NCBI RefSeq assembly: GCF_001424665.1
Contig: NZ_LMQS01000003.1
Span: 311,691-375,690, forward strand
Direction: 5' to 3'
DNA length: 64,000 nucleotides
Source of the DNA: Methylophilus sp. Leaf416
GTDB taxonomy: Bacteria > Pseudomonadota > Gammaproteobacteria > Burkholderiales > Methylophilaceae
Part shown: one piece after another, positions 1-8,100 of the stretch
Numbering within the stretch: position 1 is the stretch's first letter
Layout: each line of letters opens with the position of its first letter
The notes under the pieces: generated by a model
The model's input: only the letters and a program-made list of their open reading frames with translations
Database searches by the model: none
Told to the model about the DNA's origin: nothing
Program-made: the position numbers and the translations under genes

Positions 1-500
1 ATCCTAGCAATACCGGAAGCTCGATTCTGCTGGACGGCCAGGAAACAACCGGATTGGAACTTGGCGCTTCTGGCAAAATTAGCGATCAATGGCAAGTCAT
101 GGGCGGATTTACTTTGCAGGATGGCGAGATCACCGAAAGACAGGCGAATACAAATGCCGCCAACGTGATTAACAAAGGTGCACAACTCGCCATGACGCCG
201 ACACGCACTTTCTCTTTGTGGAACAAGTACCAGATCAACGACATGTGGGCAGTGGCACTGGGCATAGTCAGCCGCTCAGAAATGTACGCAGCAACACCTA
301 CAGCAGGCAATAGCACTATCCTGCCGGGATACACCCGTTTTGACGCTGCTATTTTTGCAAAAATAAACCCACAATGGGATGCGCAGATCAATATTGAGAA
401 TATCACTAACAAAGACTATGCACTTTTTGCGCACAACATTAATAACATCACTCCTGGCGCGCCGTTGAATGCACGGGCGACACTTAATTACCATTTCTGA
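1..500 (+). CDS. TonB-dependent receptor, C-terminal part (gene starts outside window)
   Basis: The reading frame is open from the first complete codon at position 3 to the stop at 498-500. About 165 residues remain. They alternate beta strands (GLELGASGKISDQWQVMGGF, then a segment with NKYQINDMWAVALGI) in the style of an outer-membrane barrel. The protein ends ARATLNYHF, with the terminal aromatic residue expected for BAM recognition. The GxELxASG motif and the phrase INIENITNKDYALF are typical of ferric-siderophore receptors. The substrate cannot be read from this fragment, and the plug domain and TonB box are not in the window. A strong terminator follows within 15 bases, so it is the last gene of its transcript. 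Confidence 0.85.
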   Translation, partial: PSNTGSSILLDGQETTGLELGASGKISDQWQVMGGFTLQDGEITERQANTNAANVINKGAQLAMTPTRTFSLWNKYQINDMWAVALGIVSRSEMYAATPTAGNSTILPGYTRFDAAIFAKINPQWDAQINIENITNKDYALFAHNINNITPGAPLNARATLNYHF

Positions 501-514
501 TTAAATCCATTTTT

Positions 515-539
515 AGCCCGCTTTCGAGCGGGCTTTTTT
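515..539 (+). terminator. Intrinsic terminator after the TonB-dependent receptor
   Basis: AGCCCGC (515-521) pairs perfectly with GCGGGCT (528-534) around a six-base loop, and a run of six T follows directly. It sits 15 bases after the receptor stop codon and insulates hslO. Confidence 0.9.
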
Positions 540-584
540 ATTTGCACCTTAGAATGGCATGGCTTCAATGTTAAAATAATACCT

Positions 585-1445
585 ATGAAACAAGACCTAT
601 TGCATCCCTTTATTTTTGATCACTCCGCGGTGCGCGGCAACTGTGTGCACCTTGATCAAAGCCTGTTTAATGCGCTTGAACACCAACCACTACCACCCGC
701 CTTGAAAAAAGTGATCGGCGAGTTCATGGCGGCCAGTGTGCTATTAACGTCTACGTTAAAAATGCAAGGCAAGTTAATTTTGCAATTGCAAAGCCAGGGT
801 GCATTGCAGTTACTGGTAGTTGAATGTACTTCTGAGCTTGATATCCGTGCCACAGCTAAAGTGCATGAAGAGTTACACGGCGACACGCTGAGCAACTGGC
901 TTGAGCAAGGGCATTTAGTGATTACGCTGATGCCGGAGGAAGGCGAGCCTTATCAGGGTATTGTGCCAATTGAAGGTGACAGCATTGCCAGTATGCTTGA
1001 AAACTACATGCTCCGTTCGCAGCAAATCGACACCAAATTGTGGCTGGCGGCCGAAGGTGATAGAGCTGCTGGTTTACTGGTGCAAAAACTGCCGCAACAA
1101 CAAGAGCATGACCTCGACCACTGGAACCGGGTGCAGCATTTGGCTAATACGGTGACCAATCGCGAGTTACTGGATTTAGACACTGAAACTTTGTTACAGC
1201 GCCTTTTTGTTGAGGAGGATATCCGTTTGTTTGAAGCGCGTGATATCCGTGCTTTTTGCAGTTGCTCACAAGCCAATGTGGCCAATATGTTGCAGTTACT
1301 GGGTCTGGCGGAAGTACTCAGCGTTCTTGATGAGCAAGGCAGCATTCAGATTCAATGCGACTTTTGTAACAAGCAATATGTGGTCGATGAGCAGGAAGCG
1401 CTCGCTTTATTTGATGACAACGATGACCACGGAGTGACGCATTAA
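585..1445 (+). CDS. hslO: Hsp33 redox-activated chaperone HslO
   Basis: At 286 aa this is the usual length for Hsp33, the cytoplasmic holdase activated by oxidative unfolding. The C-terminal zinc switch is intact: a CSC pair (FCSCSQANVANML, near residues 225-227) is followed about 30 residues later by CDFC (near 259-262), matching the family pattern CxC-X(27-32)-CxxC. The N-terminal part has the family features (HLDQSLFNAL, EFMAASVLLTSTLKMQGKL). Start at ATG 585: no good Shine-Dalgarno is visible, but this start gives the expected N-terminus. The gene is monocistronic, between an upstream terminator and a convergent methyltransferase whose stop lies one base away. Confidence 0.95.
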   Translation: MKQDLLHPFIFDHSAVRGNCVHLDQSLFNALEHQPLPPALKKVIGEFMAASVLLTSTLKMQGKLILQLQSQGALQLLVVECTSELDIRATAKVHEELHGDTLSNWLEQGHLVITLMPEEGEPYQGIVPIEGDSIASMLENYMLRSQQIDTKLWLAAEGDRAAGLLVQKLPQQQEHDLDHWNRVQHLANTVTNRELLDLDTETLLQRLFVEEDIRLFEARDIRAFCSCSQANVANMLQLLGLAEVLSVLDEQGSIQIQCDFCNKQYVVDEQEALALFDDNDDHGVTH

Positions 1446-1446
1446 A

Positions 1447-2256
1447 TCAGCGCACCGGATGATTTACTTCAACCATTCGCTGACGCTGGCACTCGAACAA
1501 GGCGACTGCCGTTGCCGCGGCGGCATTTAGTGATTCCAATGCCAGAACGCCTTGATGCGCCATCGGAATACTGACACATATATTCACCGTATTCTGCAAT
1601 GCCTCCGAAATACCGGCGCCTTCATTACCTACTGCAAACAGGACTGGCGCACTTAACGCTTGATCGTAGAGGTTTTCTCCCTGCATAGTCAATGCCAGTG
1701 TTTTACCGGCGAACTGCCGGGCCACTTCCACAGCATCCACGTTTTCGACTAACGGTAATACCAATTGCGCACCCTGGCCACCACGTAAGGCTTTTGGTGA
1801 CCAGGCATCGGTACAGCCTTTCGTCAGATAAGCAGCCTGCACCCCGGCAGCGGCAGCGGTACGCAATATACTGCCGAGGTTACCGGGATCCTGGATATTT
1901 TCAATTAACAGGGCAAAATTTATTGTTTCCGGCAACGCGATCTCCGGTACAGGTACTAATGCCATGATGCCGCTGCTGCTGGAAACGGGCGTCAGATCGG
2001 CAAACATCAACGTCGGTAGCATGATGGTGTCTACATCTACCAGGTACTGCATCAGGTTGGATGCTTCCAGGCTGCTTTTCCCCTCAGGAATAATCATCAA
2101 CTGCGGCTCACCTTGTGTTTGCAGGTAGCCTTCGATCAAATGCACACCTTCCAGTAATGTTAAGCCACTGCTTTTACGTTCGCGTGCATTATCGGCCAGC
2201 TTGCGCAAGTGTTTGTAGACGGGATTATCGCGGGAGGTGATATGTTTAAATGCCAT
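1447..2256 (-). CDS. TrmH/SpoU-family RNA 2'-O-methyltransferase
   Basis: This 269-aa protein has the two-part layout of the family. An N-terminal substrate-binding domain (SRDNPVYKHLRKLADNARER...LLEGVHLIEGYL) comes first. A SPOUT catalytic domain follows, with motif 1 LLIENIQDPGNLGSILRTAA, motif 2 AVGNEGAGIS and motif 3 SIPMAHQGVLALESLNAAAA. The trefoil-knot fold binds SAM and 2'-O-methylates a ribose in rRNA or tRNA. The exact target cannot be decided from sequence: the closest family types are RlmB-like and TsnR-like enzymes. It is convergent with hslO and divergent from the RsuA-type gene. Confidence 0.88.
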   Translation of the reverse strand: MAFKHITSRDNPVYKHLRKLADNARERKSSGLTLLEGVHLIEGYLQTQGEPQLMIIPEGKSSLEASNLMQYLVDVDTIMLPTLMFADLTPVSSSSGIMALVPVPEIALPETINFALLIENIQDPGNLGSILRTAAAAGVQAAYLTKGCTDAWSPKALRGGQGAQLVLPLVENVDAVEVARQFAGKTLALTMQGENLYDQALSAPVLFAVGNEGAGISEALQNTVNICVSIPMAHQGVLALESLNAAAATAVALFECQRQRMVEVNHPVR

Positions 2257-2333
2257 GCCGGCATTGTACGTGAGTCACGCATGGAGTGACAGACGCGGGC
2301 ACCACCTACGGGAAAGTCGCCTCAGGATTCGCG

Positions 2334-2347
2334 TATAATTCAGGCTA
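2334..2347 (+). promoter_or_regulatory. -10 element placing the RsuA-type mRNA start at or next to its ATG
   Basis: A consensus TATAAT lies at 2334-2339 and the ATG at 2347, which puts a sigma-70 start site at about 2346. The message would be leaderless or nearly so. No convincing -35 hexamer is seen 17 bp upstream, and there is no Shine-Dalgarno. This is inferred from spacing only. Confidence 0.4.
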
Positions 2348-3060
2348 TGGCTAAGAAACTTGATTTAGAACGTATTCTGCAACGACAAGGCTTCGGCACA
2401 CGTAAAATGTGTCGCATCCTGATTATTAATGAAGAAGTGACCGTCAATGGGGAATTGTGCAATGACCCGGACGCGACTTTTGAACTCGAAAACCTGCAAT
2501 TCACCATTGAGGGCGAACCTTGGGAATACCGCGAGCACAGTTATCTCATGATGCACAAACCGGCACATCACGAATGCTCGCACAAAACGCAATTTCACCC
2601 CACCATCTATTCTTTGCTGCCACTACCACTGGTTGAGCGTGGCATTCAGTGCATAGGCCGGCTGGACGAAGATACCACGGGTTTGATTTTACTCTCGGAT
2701 GACGGCCAGTTTATTCACAAGATCAGTTCACCCAAGCACCATGTACCAAAAATCTATGAAGTGACTTGCAAACATCCCATCAGTGACGAGGACCTGCAAG
2801 GATTGCTTGCAGGCGTAAAGCTGATAGACGAAGATCAAACGATTGCCGCACTCGAAATTACACGCGTGACAGAATCGATTATTCACATGACTTTGGCAGA
2901 AGGTAAGTATCACCAGGTTAAACGTATGATTGCTGCGATTGGAAACCGGGTAGATTACTTGAAGCGTATCAAAATTGGACGCCTTGAATTACCACAGAAT
3001 TTACAGCCTGGTGAATGGCGCTGGTTAACTGCACAAGACCTTGACGCACTTAAACCTTAA
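2347..3060 (+). CDS. RsuA/RluB/E/F-family rRNA pseudouridine synthase
   Basis: The 237-aa protein starts with an S4 RNA-binding domain (LDLERILQRQGFGTRKMCRIL...VTVNGELC). The catalytic core carries IGRLDEDTTGLILLSDDG (around residues 102-119), where the Asp of GRLDxxTxG is the family nucleophile, and later GKYHQVKRMIAAIGN. It isomerises a uridine in rRNA. Length and the short S4 domain best fit RsuA, which modifies 16S U516, but RluE or RluF relatives cannot be excluded without alignment. It is followed after 38 bp by the small exporter gene, possibly in one transcript. Confidence 0.85.
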   Translation: MAKKLDLERILQRQGFGTRKMCRILIINEEVTVNGELCNDPDATFELENLQFTIEGEPWEYREHSYLMMHKPAHHECSHKTQFHPTIYSLLPLPLVERGIQCIGRLDEDTTGLILLSDDGQFIHKISSPKHHVPKIYEVTCKHPISDEDLQGLLAGVKLIDEDQTIAALEITRVTESIIHMTLAEGKYHQVKRMIAAIGNRVDYLKRIKIGRLELPQNLQPGEWRWLTAQDLDALKP

Positions 3061-3098
3061 TCTATAAATCTCAGCAAATTAATATAAGAAAGCGCTTT

Positions 3099-3413
3099 AT
3101 GACCTGGTTAATATTGATAGTTGCCGGTTTATTTGAAACGGCCTGGGCGATTGGGTTGAAATATACCGATGGCTTTTCACGTTTCTGGCCATCGTTGTGG
3201 ACTATCGTGGCGATGGTGATTAGCGTCTGGTTATTAGGGCTTTGTGTTAAAACTTTACCGGTAGGTACTGCTTACGCTATCTGGGTCGGTATCGGTGCCG
3301 TCGGCACGGTCATTTTAGGTATTTTGTTATTTAACGAGCCAGTGTCTGCGTTGCGGATTATCAGCTTGCTGCTGATTATTGCCGGGATGATAGGCCTTAA
3401 GCTGGCTAGCTGA
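3099..3413 (+). CDS. gdx: Small multidrug resistance family exporter, Gdx/SugE type
   Basis: At 104 aa with four hydrophobic helices this has the size of an SMR transporter, which works as an antiparallel dimer in the inner membrane. The essential membrane glutamate is Glu13 in LFETAWAIGLKY. The ETAWAIGLKY and PVGTAYAIWVGIGAVGT motifs resemble the SugE/Gdx branch, known for guanidinium/proton exchange, more than the EmrE drug-efflux branch. Only 38 bp separate it from the preceding pseudouridine synthase, leaving no room for a guanidine riboswitch. Assignment to Gdx rather than another SMR subgroup is by motif resemblance only. Confidence 0.82.
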   Translation: MTWLILIVAGLFETAWAIGLKYTDGFSRFWPSLWTIVAMVISVWLLGLCVKTLPVGTAYAIWVGIGAVGTVILGILLFNEPVSALRIISLLLIIAGMIGLKLAS

Positions 3414-3478
3414 TTAAGATTAGATTGATTGGCCGCCTTGATCTGGCGACATTGATTGCGCAAATTAAATCTTAATCA
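3411..3478. repeat. 11-bp inverted repeat between convergent genes
   Basis: TGATTAAGATT (3411-3421) is the exact reverse complement of AATCTTAATCA (3468-3478). The arms contain or touch the stop codons of the two convergent genes, and an inner partial dyad (GCCGCC...GGCGAC) lies between them. No T-run follows on either strand, so it could be a Rho-independent-like stop in both directions only if read loosely. An RNA-end-protecting hairpin is equally possible. Confidence 0.5.
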
Positions 3479-3900
3479 TGCCGATGACCTCGGCCATGAT
3501 GCCCGTGTCTCTTGCCCTTTTTACCACGATAGCGTTTCCCATGTGGATCAGGCTCATCGATCTCTTTGCCAATCACAGCTCCACCTGCACCGCCTAAACC
3601 TGCGCCTACCACTGCACCTGCGGTTGTACCACTTACTGTACGCCCAACCGCAGCGCCGGTTGCACCACCCGCGGCCCCACCAATAATAGCGCCAGTTTTA
3701 CCACCACGGCCTGTAGTCACTGCACCACCTAATCCACCGCCAACTGCACCACCCACAATCTCACCGGTGCTACCACCAAGTACACTGCCTACTGCGGTTC
3801 CCGCCGCCGCACCTAATCCGCCGCCAAGCCCGGTTTCCACGTTACCAGCCATGGCTGGTGATGACAGTAGTGCGATGATGCATACCGTTGTTAGTTTCAT
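3472..3900 (-). CDS. Exported glycine-zipper protein with His/Arg/Lys-rich tail
   Basis: A clear Sec signal peptide (MKLTTVCIIALLSSPAMAG, cleavage after AMA) precedes about 90 residues built almost only of Gly, Ala, Val and Ile. These carry repeated GxxxG spacing (for example GGLGAAAGTAVGSVLGG and GAIIGGAAGGATGAAVG), a glycine-zipper pattern that packs helices in membranes. The last 30 residues are strongly basic and rich in histidine (KRYRGKKGKRHGHHGRGHRHD). Glycine-zipper proteins of this kind are envelope proteins of unclear role. A metal-binding or nucleic-acid-like tail is only a guess. Confidence 0.75.
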   Translation of the reverse strand: MKLTTVCIIALLSSPAMAGNVETGLGGGLGAAAGTAVGSVLGGSTGEIVGGAVGGGLGGAVTTGRGGKTGAIIGGAAGGATGAAVGRTVSGTTAGAVVGAGLGGAGGAVIGKEIDEPDPHGKRYRGKKGKRHGHHGRGHRHD

Positions 3901-3980
3901 TTTTATCCCTTATCGCCTGTTTCAATGTGTATTATTTTAAACTGTAACTTATTTTCACTTATTGGTTTTTATAATGCTTT

Positions 3981-4574
3981 ATGACTGTTAATAATTTTTT
4001 AGCTTGTTTATTTATATTGATCAATTTGAGCGGTTGCTCACACCCCATGTCGCCGCTAGCGGAACAAACTATTGTGCGCAGTTTTTACCCAGCCCAATAT
4101 TTGGGAACCTGGTATGAAATAGCGAGATTGGATAATAGATTTGAAAAGGGCCTCGAACAGGTCACCGCAAATTATACCTTGCAGGATGATGGCTCAATTA
4201 AAGTAGTGAATCGTGGATTTGACCCGCAAAAGAAAGACTGGAGCGAAGCAGTAGGCAAAGCCAAATTTATTGATCCGGCCAATGCAGATGGCAGCCGAAC
4301 TGGCCGCTTGAAAGTATCTTTCTTTGGGCCTTTTTATGGCGATTACAATATTCTTATCGTAGATAAGCCATATTACAACTACGCGCTGGTAAGTAGCGGC
4401 AGTGAATATCTATGGATTTTGTCACGCACACCCCAACTCACCTACCCAATCAAACAACATTTAATAGCGAAGGCAAAAGAGCTTGGATTTGCGACTGAAA
4501 AGCTATTGTTCATCCGACAAGCCAACCAGGCCGAGTACGAATCCGGTCGACATGTGATGCCCCAGCAACATTAA
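3981..4574 (+). CDS. blc: Bacterial lipocalin, outer-membrane lipoprotein (Blc type)
   Basis: This 197-aa protein begins with a lipoprotein signal ending in the lipobox LSGC (Cys near residue 19). The lipocalin signature YLGTWYEIARLDNRFE follows around residues 40-55, the conserved GxWYExA region. Other family features are VVNRGFDPQKKDWSEAVGKA, the central strands (FFGPFYGDYNILIVD) and the late YLWILSRTPQL block. Blc lipocalins bind lysophospholipids or fatty acids and are commonly stress-induced. ATG 3981 is taken because the signal peptide begins there. The gene stands alone, divergent from the glycine-zipper gene. Confidence 0.93.
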   Translation: MTVNNFLACLFILINLSGCSHPMSPLAEQTIVRSFYPAQYLGTWYEIARLDNRFEKGLEQVTANYTLQDDGSIKVVNRGFDPQKKDWSEAVGKAKFIDPANADGSRTGRLKVSFFGPFYGDYNILIVDKPYYNYALVSSGSEYLWILSRTPQLTYPIKQHLIAKAKELGFATEKLLFIRQANQAEYESGRHVMPQQH

Positions 4575-4593
4575 CTCCTGCTTGGAAGAACTT

Positions 4594-4613
4594 CGGGAGG
4601 GTTGTCCCTCCCG
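4594..4613. terminator. Strong hairpin between convergent blc and BON genes
   Basis: CGGGAGGG (4594-4601) pairs perfectly with CCCTCCCG (4606-4613) over a four-base loop. It lies 20 bases after the blc stop and just past the stop of the opposite BON gene, so it can serve both. There is no long T-run on either side, which lowers the certainty that it terminates unaided. Confidence 0.6.
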
Positions 4614-4619
4614 ATCTGT

Positions 4620-5030
4620 TCATTGCTGTGATTCTACAGAACCGGTGGCAGCAGCAGGTGCTGACTTTTCCATTGCTGCTTCTGAGTCTGCTGGTACAGC
4701 AGCCAACTCATAACGCCATTGACCTAACACCGCATAGACGCCATCTGACTCTTTTGCAATTTGAGTCGCCACTTCGGCATCCTGTTTGGAACCAACCAAA
4801 CCAGATAATTGCACGACACCTTTAGCATCAGAATCCACTTGTAAAGTTGAAGTGTCTATACCATGACTTTGCAAGCTGGTTTTAACGTTTTGCACGACAG
4901 TGTCGCTAGGCAAAAACTTGTACATTGCTTCATTTCTGTTCACTACATCAGCCGCAGTTGCAGTAGCACTGGCACCTAGTAAAGAAGCCATTAATAAACC
5001 TGTAGTCAGATAAAAATTAGTTTTTTTCAT
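4620..5030 (-). CDS. Secreted BON-domain protein
   Basis: The 136-aa protein has a signal peptide (MKKTNFYLTTGLLMASLLGASATATAA). One BON domain follows (VVQNVKTSLQSHGIDTSTLQVDSDAKGVVQLSGLVGSKQDAEVATQIAKESDGVYAV, about residues 45-105), and then an Ala/Ser/Glu-rich tail. BON domains bind phospholipid membranes, and OsmY-like periplasmic proteins of this type are associated with osmotic and envelope stress. The next gene upstream on the same strand is a second BON protein 143 bp away, so the two probably share a physiological role, though perhaps not a promoter. Confidence 0.85.
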   Translation of the reverse strand: MKKTNFYLTTGLLMASLLGASATATAADVVNRNEAMYKFLPSDTVVQNVKTSLQSHGIDTSTLQVDSDAKGVVQLSGLVGSKQDAEVATQIAKESDGVYAVLGQWRYELAAVPADSEAAMEKSAPAAATGSVESQQ

Positions 5031-5173
5031 GATTTAAGTCCTTTCGTAATTTGGCAAACTGCCCATGCTCCAGAGGATAATCGTGCGCAATATTTATTTG
5101 GGCAACTCACCGAAAAAAAAGAGCAAGCTACTTCTTTGGGAGAGAATACATAGCTTGCAAAGGGTGTTTCCAA

Positions 5174-5692
5174 TTAACTTTCTTTCACTACAATTGCGTT
5201 TTTAACGGATTTCACACCTTCAACGCCAGAAACCAATTCTTCAGCTTTAGATTTGAGACTGGCATCAGATACAAACCCGCTCAATAACACCTGGCCTTTA
5301 TGGGTTTCTACACTGATTTTCAGTGATTTCAATGCTTCCTCTTCCAGCAGACGCGCTTTTACTTTAGTAGTAATCCAGCTATCTGACATGGCGGATTTGA
5401 TTGCTTTTTGACCAGTTTTGGTTTTTAGCTCCGCATATTCTTCATAAGTTAAGCTGCCGTCATTGTCGTCATCAAAAGTTTTAAAGTCTTTATGCTTCAC
5501 ACCTTTGTCAGCTTTAGCTTCGGACCATGTAAGTGTCTCGTTAGCGTTTTTATCCAGGCTATTGAACTGTTGAAGATAAGGTTTATCTCCGTTTTGAACT
5601 TCATCCAAATCAAATGCAAATGCATTTAATGTAATTGTTGTAGCAAGCAAGCCACCGAAAATTATTGCATGTTTAAATGTTGTTATAGACAT
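5174..5692 (-). CDS. Periplasmic EF-hand plus BON domain protein
   Basis: After a signal peptide (ending NAFA, about residue 26) the 172-aa protein has a pair of EF-hand loops. The first is SLDKNANETLTWSEAK, and the second, which is canonical, is DDDNDGSLTYEEY with Asp/Asn/Asp/Ser/Glu ligand positions. A C-terminal BON domain follows (SDSWITTKVKARLLEEEALKSLKISVETHKGQVLLSGFVSD, about residues 100-170). A calcium-binding segment joined to a membrane-binding domain suggests a calcium-responsive envelope factor, which is inference from domains. Its promoter region toward the kinase contains a TCAGTC-N7-GACTGA dyad (5781-5799). Confidence 0.85.
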   Translation of the reverse strand: MSITTFKHAIIFGGLLATTITLNAFAFDLDEVQNGDKPYLQQFNSLDKNANETLTWSEAKADKGVKHKDFKTFDDDNDGSLTYEEYAELKTKTGQKAIKSAMSDSWITTKVKARLLEEEALKSLKISVETHKGQVLLSGFVSDASLKSKAEELVSGVEGVKSVKNAIVVKES

Positions 5693-5840
5693 ATTGCCTC
5701 CTATTACTTTCTATTTTTAGTTTAAGTGAGCCACAGCTCTGGTTTATGTGTGACCATAATAGAGACCAGGAGATATTCGGTCAGTCGTCTGATGACTGAA
5801 TTCGATGTCAGAATATGACTACAATGATGCCTGAATAAGA

Positions 5841-7307
5841 TCAGGAAGGGGCAGATAGGTCTCTCAGATAAGGTAAAAGCACGCGTGTGCTAGCGCCTTG
5901 CAAGGGAGAACTGAAAATTTCGTAATGACCGCCAATAGATTCCACACGATTACGCAAACCGCTGATGCCGGTTGAAGCACTTTTTAATTTACTGGTGTCG
6001 AAGCCAATGCCGTTATCGCCAATTTCGACTTTGATATTCTGTTCGTCATTAAGTAAATGTACTGAAACCTTTGTAGCCTCGGCATATTTACTGCAGTTAT
6101 TCAGGCTTTCTTGCACCAGCCTGTAAATAATCAAACTCAAGGTCTCGTTAATCTGCAGATCTTGTTCAGGCAGAATAACATCCATTTGCCATTGGTTTCT
6201 GTTCTCTGCTTCATTGAGCAGATTCTGCAGTGAGGCATTCAGTCCAAAGGTCTTGATCATCGATGGGTGGAGGTTTTGCACAATCTCGCGCTTGAAGTTA
6301 ATACTGCGATCAAGGTATTGATTGGTTTTTTTGAGTTTTTCTGTGACTTGCGGAAAATCGTCTTTCAGGTGTTTAACCGCCCAGGATATATCCATTTTGA
6401 TGGCAGTGAGCAATGACCCGAGCTCATCATGCAGCTCCCTGGAAAGCTTATAGCGTTCCCTCTCTACATTGGTTTGCGCTAGTAATGCTTCGCCTTGCAG
6501 CTTATGACGCAAAGTTTGAACATTGCGTTCGTATTCGGTGTTTTCATTGGTCAGGCGCTCATGCAATTTTGCTTTTTCAGCCAGTTCCCGCAGCAAGCGT
6601 TTGATCACCAGTACCACGAGTGAAACAAAAATCAGCGGGCAAGCCATCACAAACCAGCGCATCATGCGCCGCGTATTATTGCGGGTTTCTGCGAGCTCTG
6701 CCCGGTATTCCATTACCTGCTTTTCAAACTGATGTGCCAGCTTTTCTATATTACGGCTTTCCTTCATGCCTGAATCCAGCTTGACAACCGCTAATGCTTT
6801 GTCAAATTGGCGTTTTTTGGCTAGATCAATGGTAACGCTCATCTCGGCAGATTTTTTGGCAATACTATTTACCATTTCTGTCATGATGGTGCGAATGGCC
6901 GGATGCCTGGTCAGGTTACTACGATCAAGCAATTTATTAATGTTATGCAAATGAGCTGTAATCTGACTGGTGGATTCGTCATAAGGCCTGAAATAAGTAT
7001 CTGATCGCGTTAGCAGGTAACCGCGCTGGGCACTTTCCGCAATTGCGAGATGTGCCCGCGTCTGCCAGGTTTCCATGATTAATCGGTCCAATGTGGACAA
7101 CGCATCTGTTTTTTCACTGGTATTAACAATAAGGCGGTCATTAAATACCAGCATAGCGGCGGCCAGAATCAGGCTCACGGTTAACAGGGCGACAGTATTA
7201 CCGCCAAAGGTTTCACCGACCTTTTCCATTCGATCCAGCAGTGCAAGAAGATGTGTTCTAAGATTTTGCATGGTGTGATAATTGCCAGTGTTGCAATCAG
7301 CAATCAA
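5841..7307 (-). CDS. NarL-type sensor histidine kinase with CHASE3-like sensor
   Basis: The protein has two membrane helices (near residues 40-55 and 220-235) enclosing a mostly helical periplasmic segment of CHASE3 type (TWQTRAHLAIAESAQRGYLLTRSDTYF). A coiled coil follows, then a HisKA_3 dimerisation box with the phospho-acceptor in LSRELHDELGSLLTAIK, and a HATPase_c domain (VQESLNNCSKYA, GDNGIGFD, GISGLRNRVESIGG). The frame opens at TTG 7307, preceded by AAAAAGG. ATG 7271 gives a shorter form beginning MQNLRTH. The gene is divergent from yqjD-yqjE-response regulator, and the regulator at 8616 is its likely partner. Confidence 0.88.
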   Translation of the reverse strand: MIADCNTGNYHTMQNLRTHLLALLDRMEKVGETFGGNTVALLTVSLILAAAMLVFNDRLIVNTSEKTDALSTLDRLIMETWQTRAHLAIAESAQRGYLLTRSDTYFRPYDESTSQITAHLHNINKLLDRSNLTRHPAIRTIMTEMVNSIAKKSAEMSVTIDLAKKRQFDKALAVVKLDSGMKESRNIEKLAHQFEKQVMEYRAELAETRNNTRRMMRWFVMACPLIFVSLVVLVIKRLLRELAEKAKLHERLTNENTEYERNVQTLRHKLQGEALLAQTNVERERYKLSRELHDELGSLLTAIKMDISWAVKHLKDDFPQVTEKLKKTNQYLDRSINFKREIVQNLHPSMIKTFGLNASLQNLLNEAENRNQWQMDVILPEQDLQINETLSLIIYRLVQESLNNCSKYAEATKVSVHLLNDEQNIKVEIGDNGIGFDTSKLKSASTGISGLRNRVESIGGHYEIFSSPLQGASTRVLLPYLRDLSAPS

Positions 7308-7660
7308 CAGGAGCCTTTTTGCGTTGTACGTATTTAAAAAGTATTAACCGCATCATAGCGGTGTTATCAGTTATCAGCAATGCATAAGATTTGCCCATCC
7401 AGCATTCAGGCGCTTTGTCAGACGATTCTGACTTTCATATAGGTGTGTAACCGATAGGGATGTAATACGCCCGTGGGTACCATGACTCCATGTTGAAAAC
7501 ACATGGTGCTAAACTGGATAACAAAAAATCAGTTAGCATAAATCTGAAACCTTGTAGATGCTTGGCTTTCTAATCTTTAGCGTTTAGTTAAATGAAGTAC
7601 AACGCTTTTGGTAATAATGTGTTTTTTAATTTCCGATCACCATCAATTAAGGAGTTAATA
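7308..7660. promoter_or_regulatory. Divergent control region with GTCAGA dyad
   Basis: No gene is visible in these roughly 350 bases, which separate the kinase from yqjD. A perfect dyad GTCAGA-cgat-TCTGAC lies at 7417-7432. Half-sites TGTCAGA at 5806-5812 and GTCAGAC at 9353-9359 lie ahead of the EF-hand/BON gene and of the receiver-only gene, so the motif may be an operator for the neighbouring regulator. A strong Shine-Dalgarno AAGGAG (7649-7654) sits seven bases before the yqjD ATG at 7661 and decides that start over the open frame from 7592. Confidence 0.4.
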
Positions 7661-8077
7661 ATGTTTAATTTTTCAAAAGACAATGTTGAACAAACAACTG
7701 ACCGTTTAGCACAACAATCTGACCAGGCAATTGAAGAGATTGCGGCTCAGGTTAAAACAACTGCGAATGATTTGCTGGATGCAGTGCAAGATACTGCCGA
7801 TACAACTCAAGACAAAGCTAAAGAGTTGATTCGCACATTGAAAACCAATATTGATCGTTTAACCAATGATGAAACCGCAGCATCTATCGCTTCAAAAATC
7901 AGCGCCAGTGCTAGCCGAGTTAAAGGTCAAGTACAGGAAGAGCTTAGCCATGGCTACCAGACTGTGAAAGAAAGAACTTCAGATACAGTACAAGAGCACC
8001 CATTGGGTACTGTTTTGGCAGCCGCTGGTGTAGGTTTGCTGTTAGGATACCTATTGGGCAATAAACGCCGCGATTAA
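7661..8077 (+). CDS. yqjD: DUF883 (YqjD/ElaB) membrane-anchored protein
   Basis: This protein of about 138 aa is a long amphipathic, glutamine- and lysine-rich helix (QAIEEIAAQVKTTANDLL, DTTQDKAKELIRTLK). It ends in one transmembrane segment with the family signature HPLGTVLAAAGVGLLLGYLLGNKRRD. YqjD/ElaB proteins are tail-anchored in the inner membrane, and in enterobacteria they are RpoS-controlled and bind ribosomes. ATG 7661 is chosen because of AAGGAG seven bases upstream. It is first of three genes with yqjE and a response regulator, 23 and 11 bp apart. Confidence 0.85.
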   Translation: MFNFSKDNVEQTTDRLAQQSDQAIEEIAAQVKTTANDLLDAVQDTADTTQDKAKELIRTLKTNIDRLTNDETAASIASKISASASRVKGQVQEELSHGYQTVKERTSDTVQEHPLGTVLAAAGVGLLLGYLLGNKRRD

Positions 8078-8100
8078 CTCCTGACTAACAAGGGATATGT

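Noticed and set aside
3566-3940. Proline/alanine-rich 124-codon frame opposite the glycine-zipper gene
   Set aside because: Its composition is the expected antisense shadow of the Gly/Ala/Val-rich gene on the other strand.
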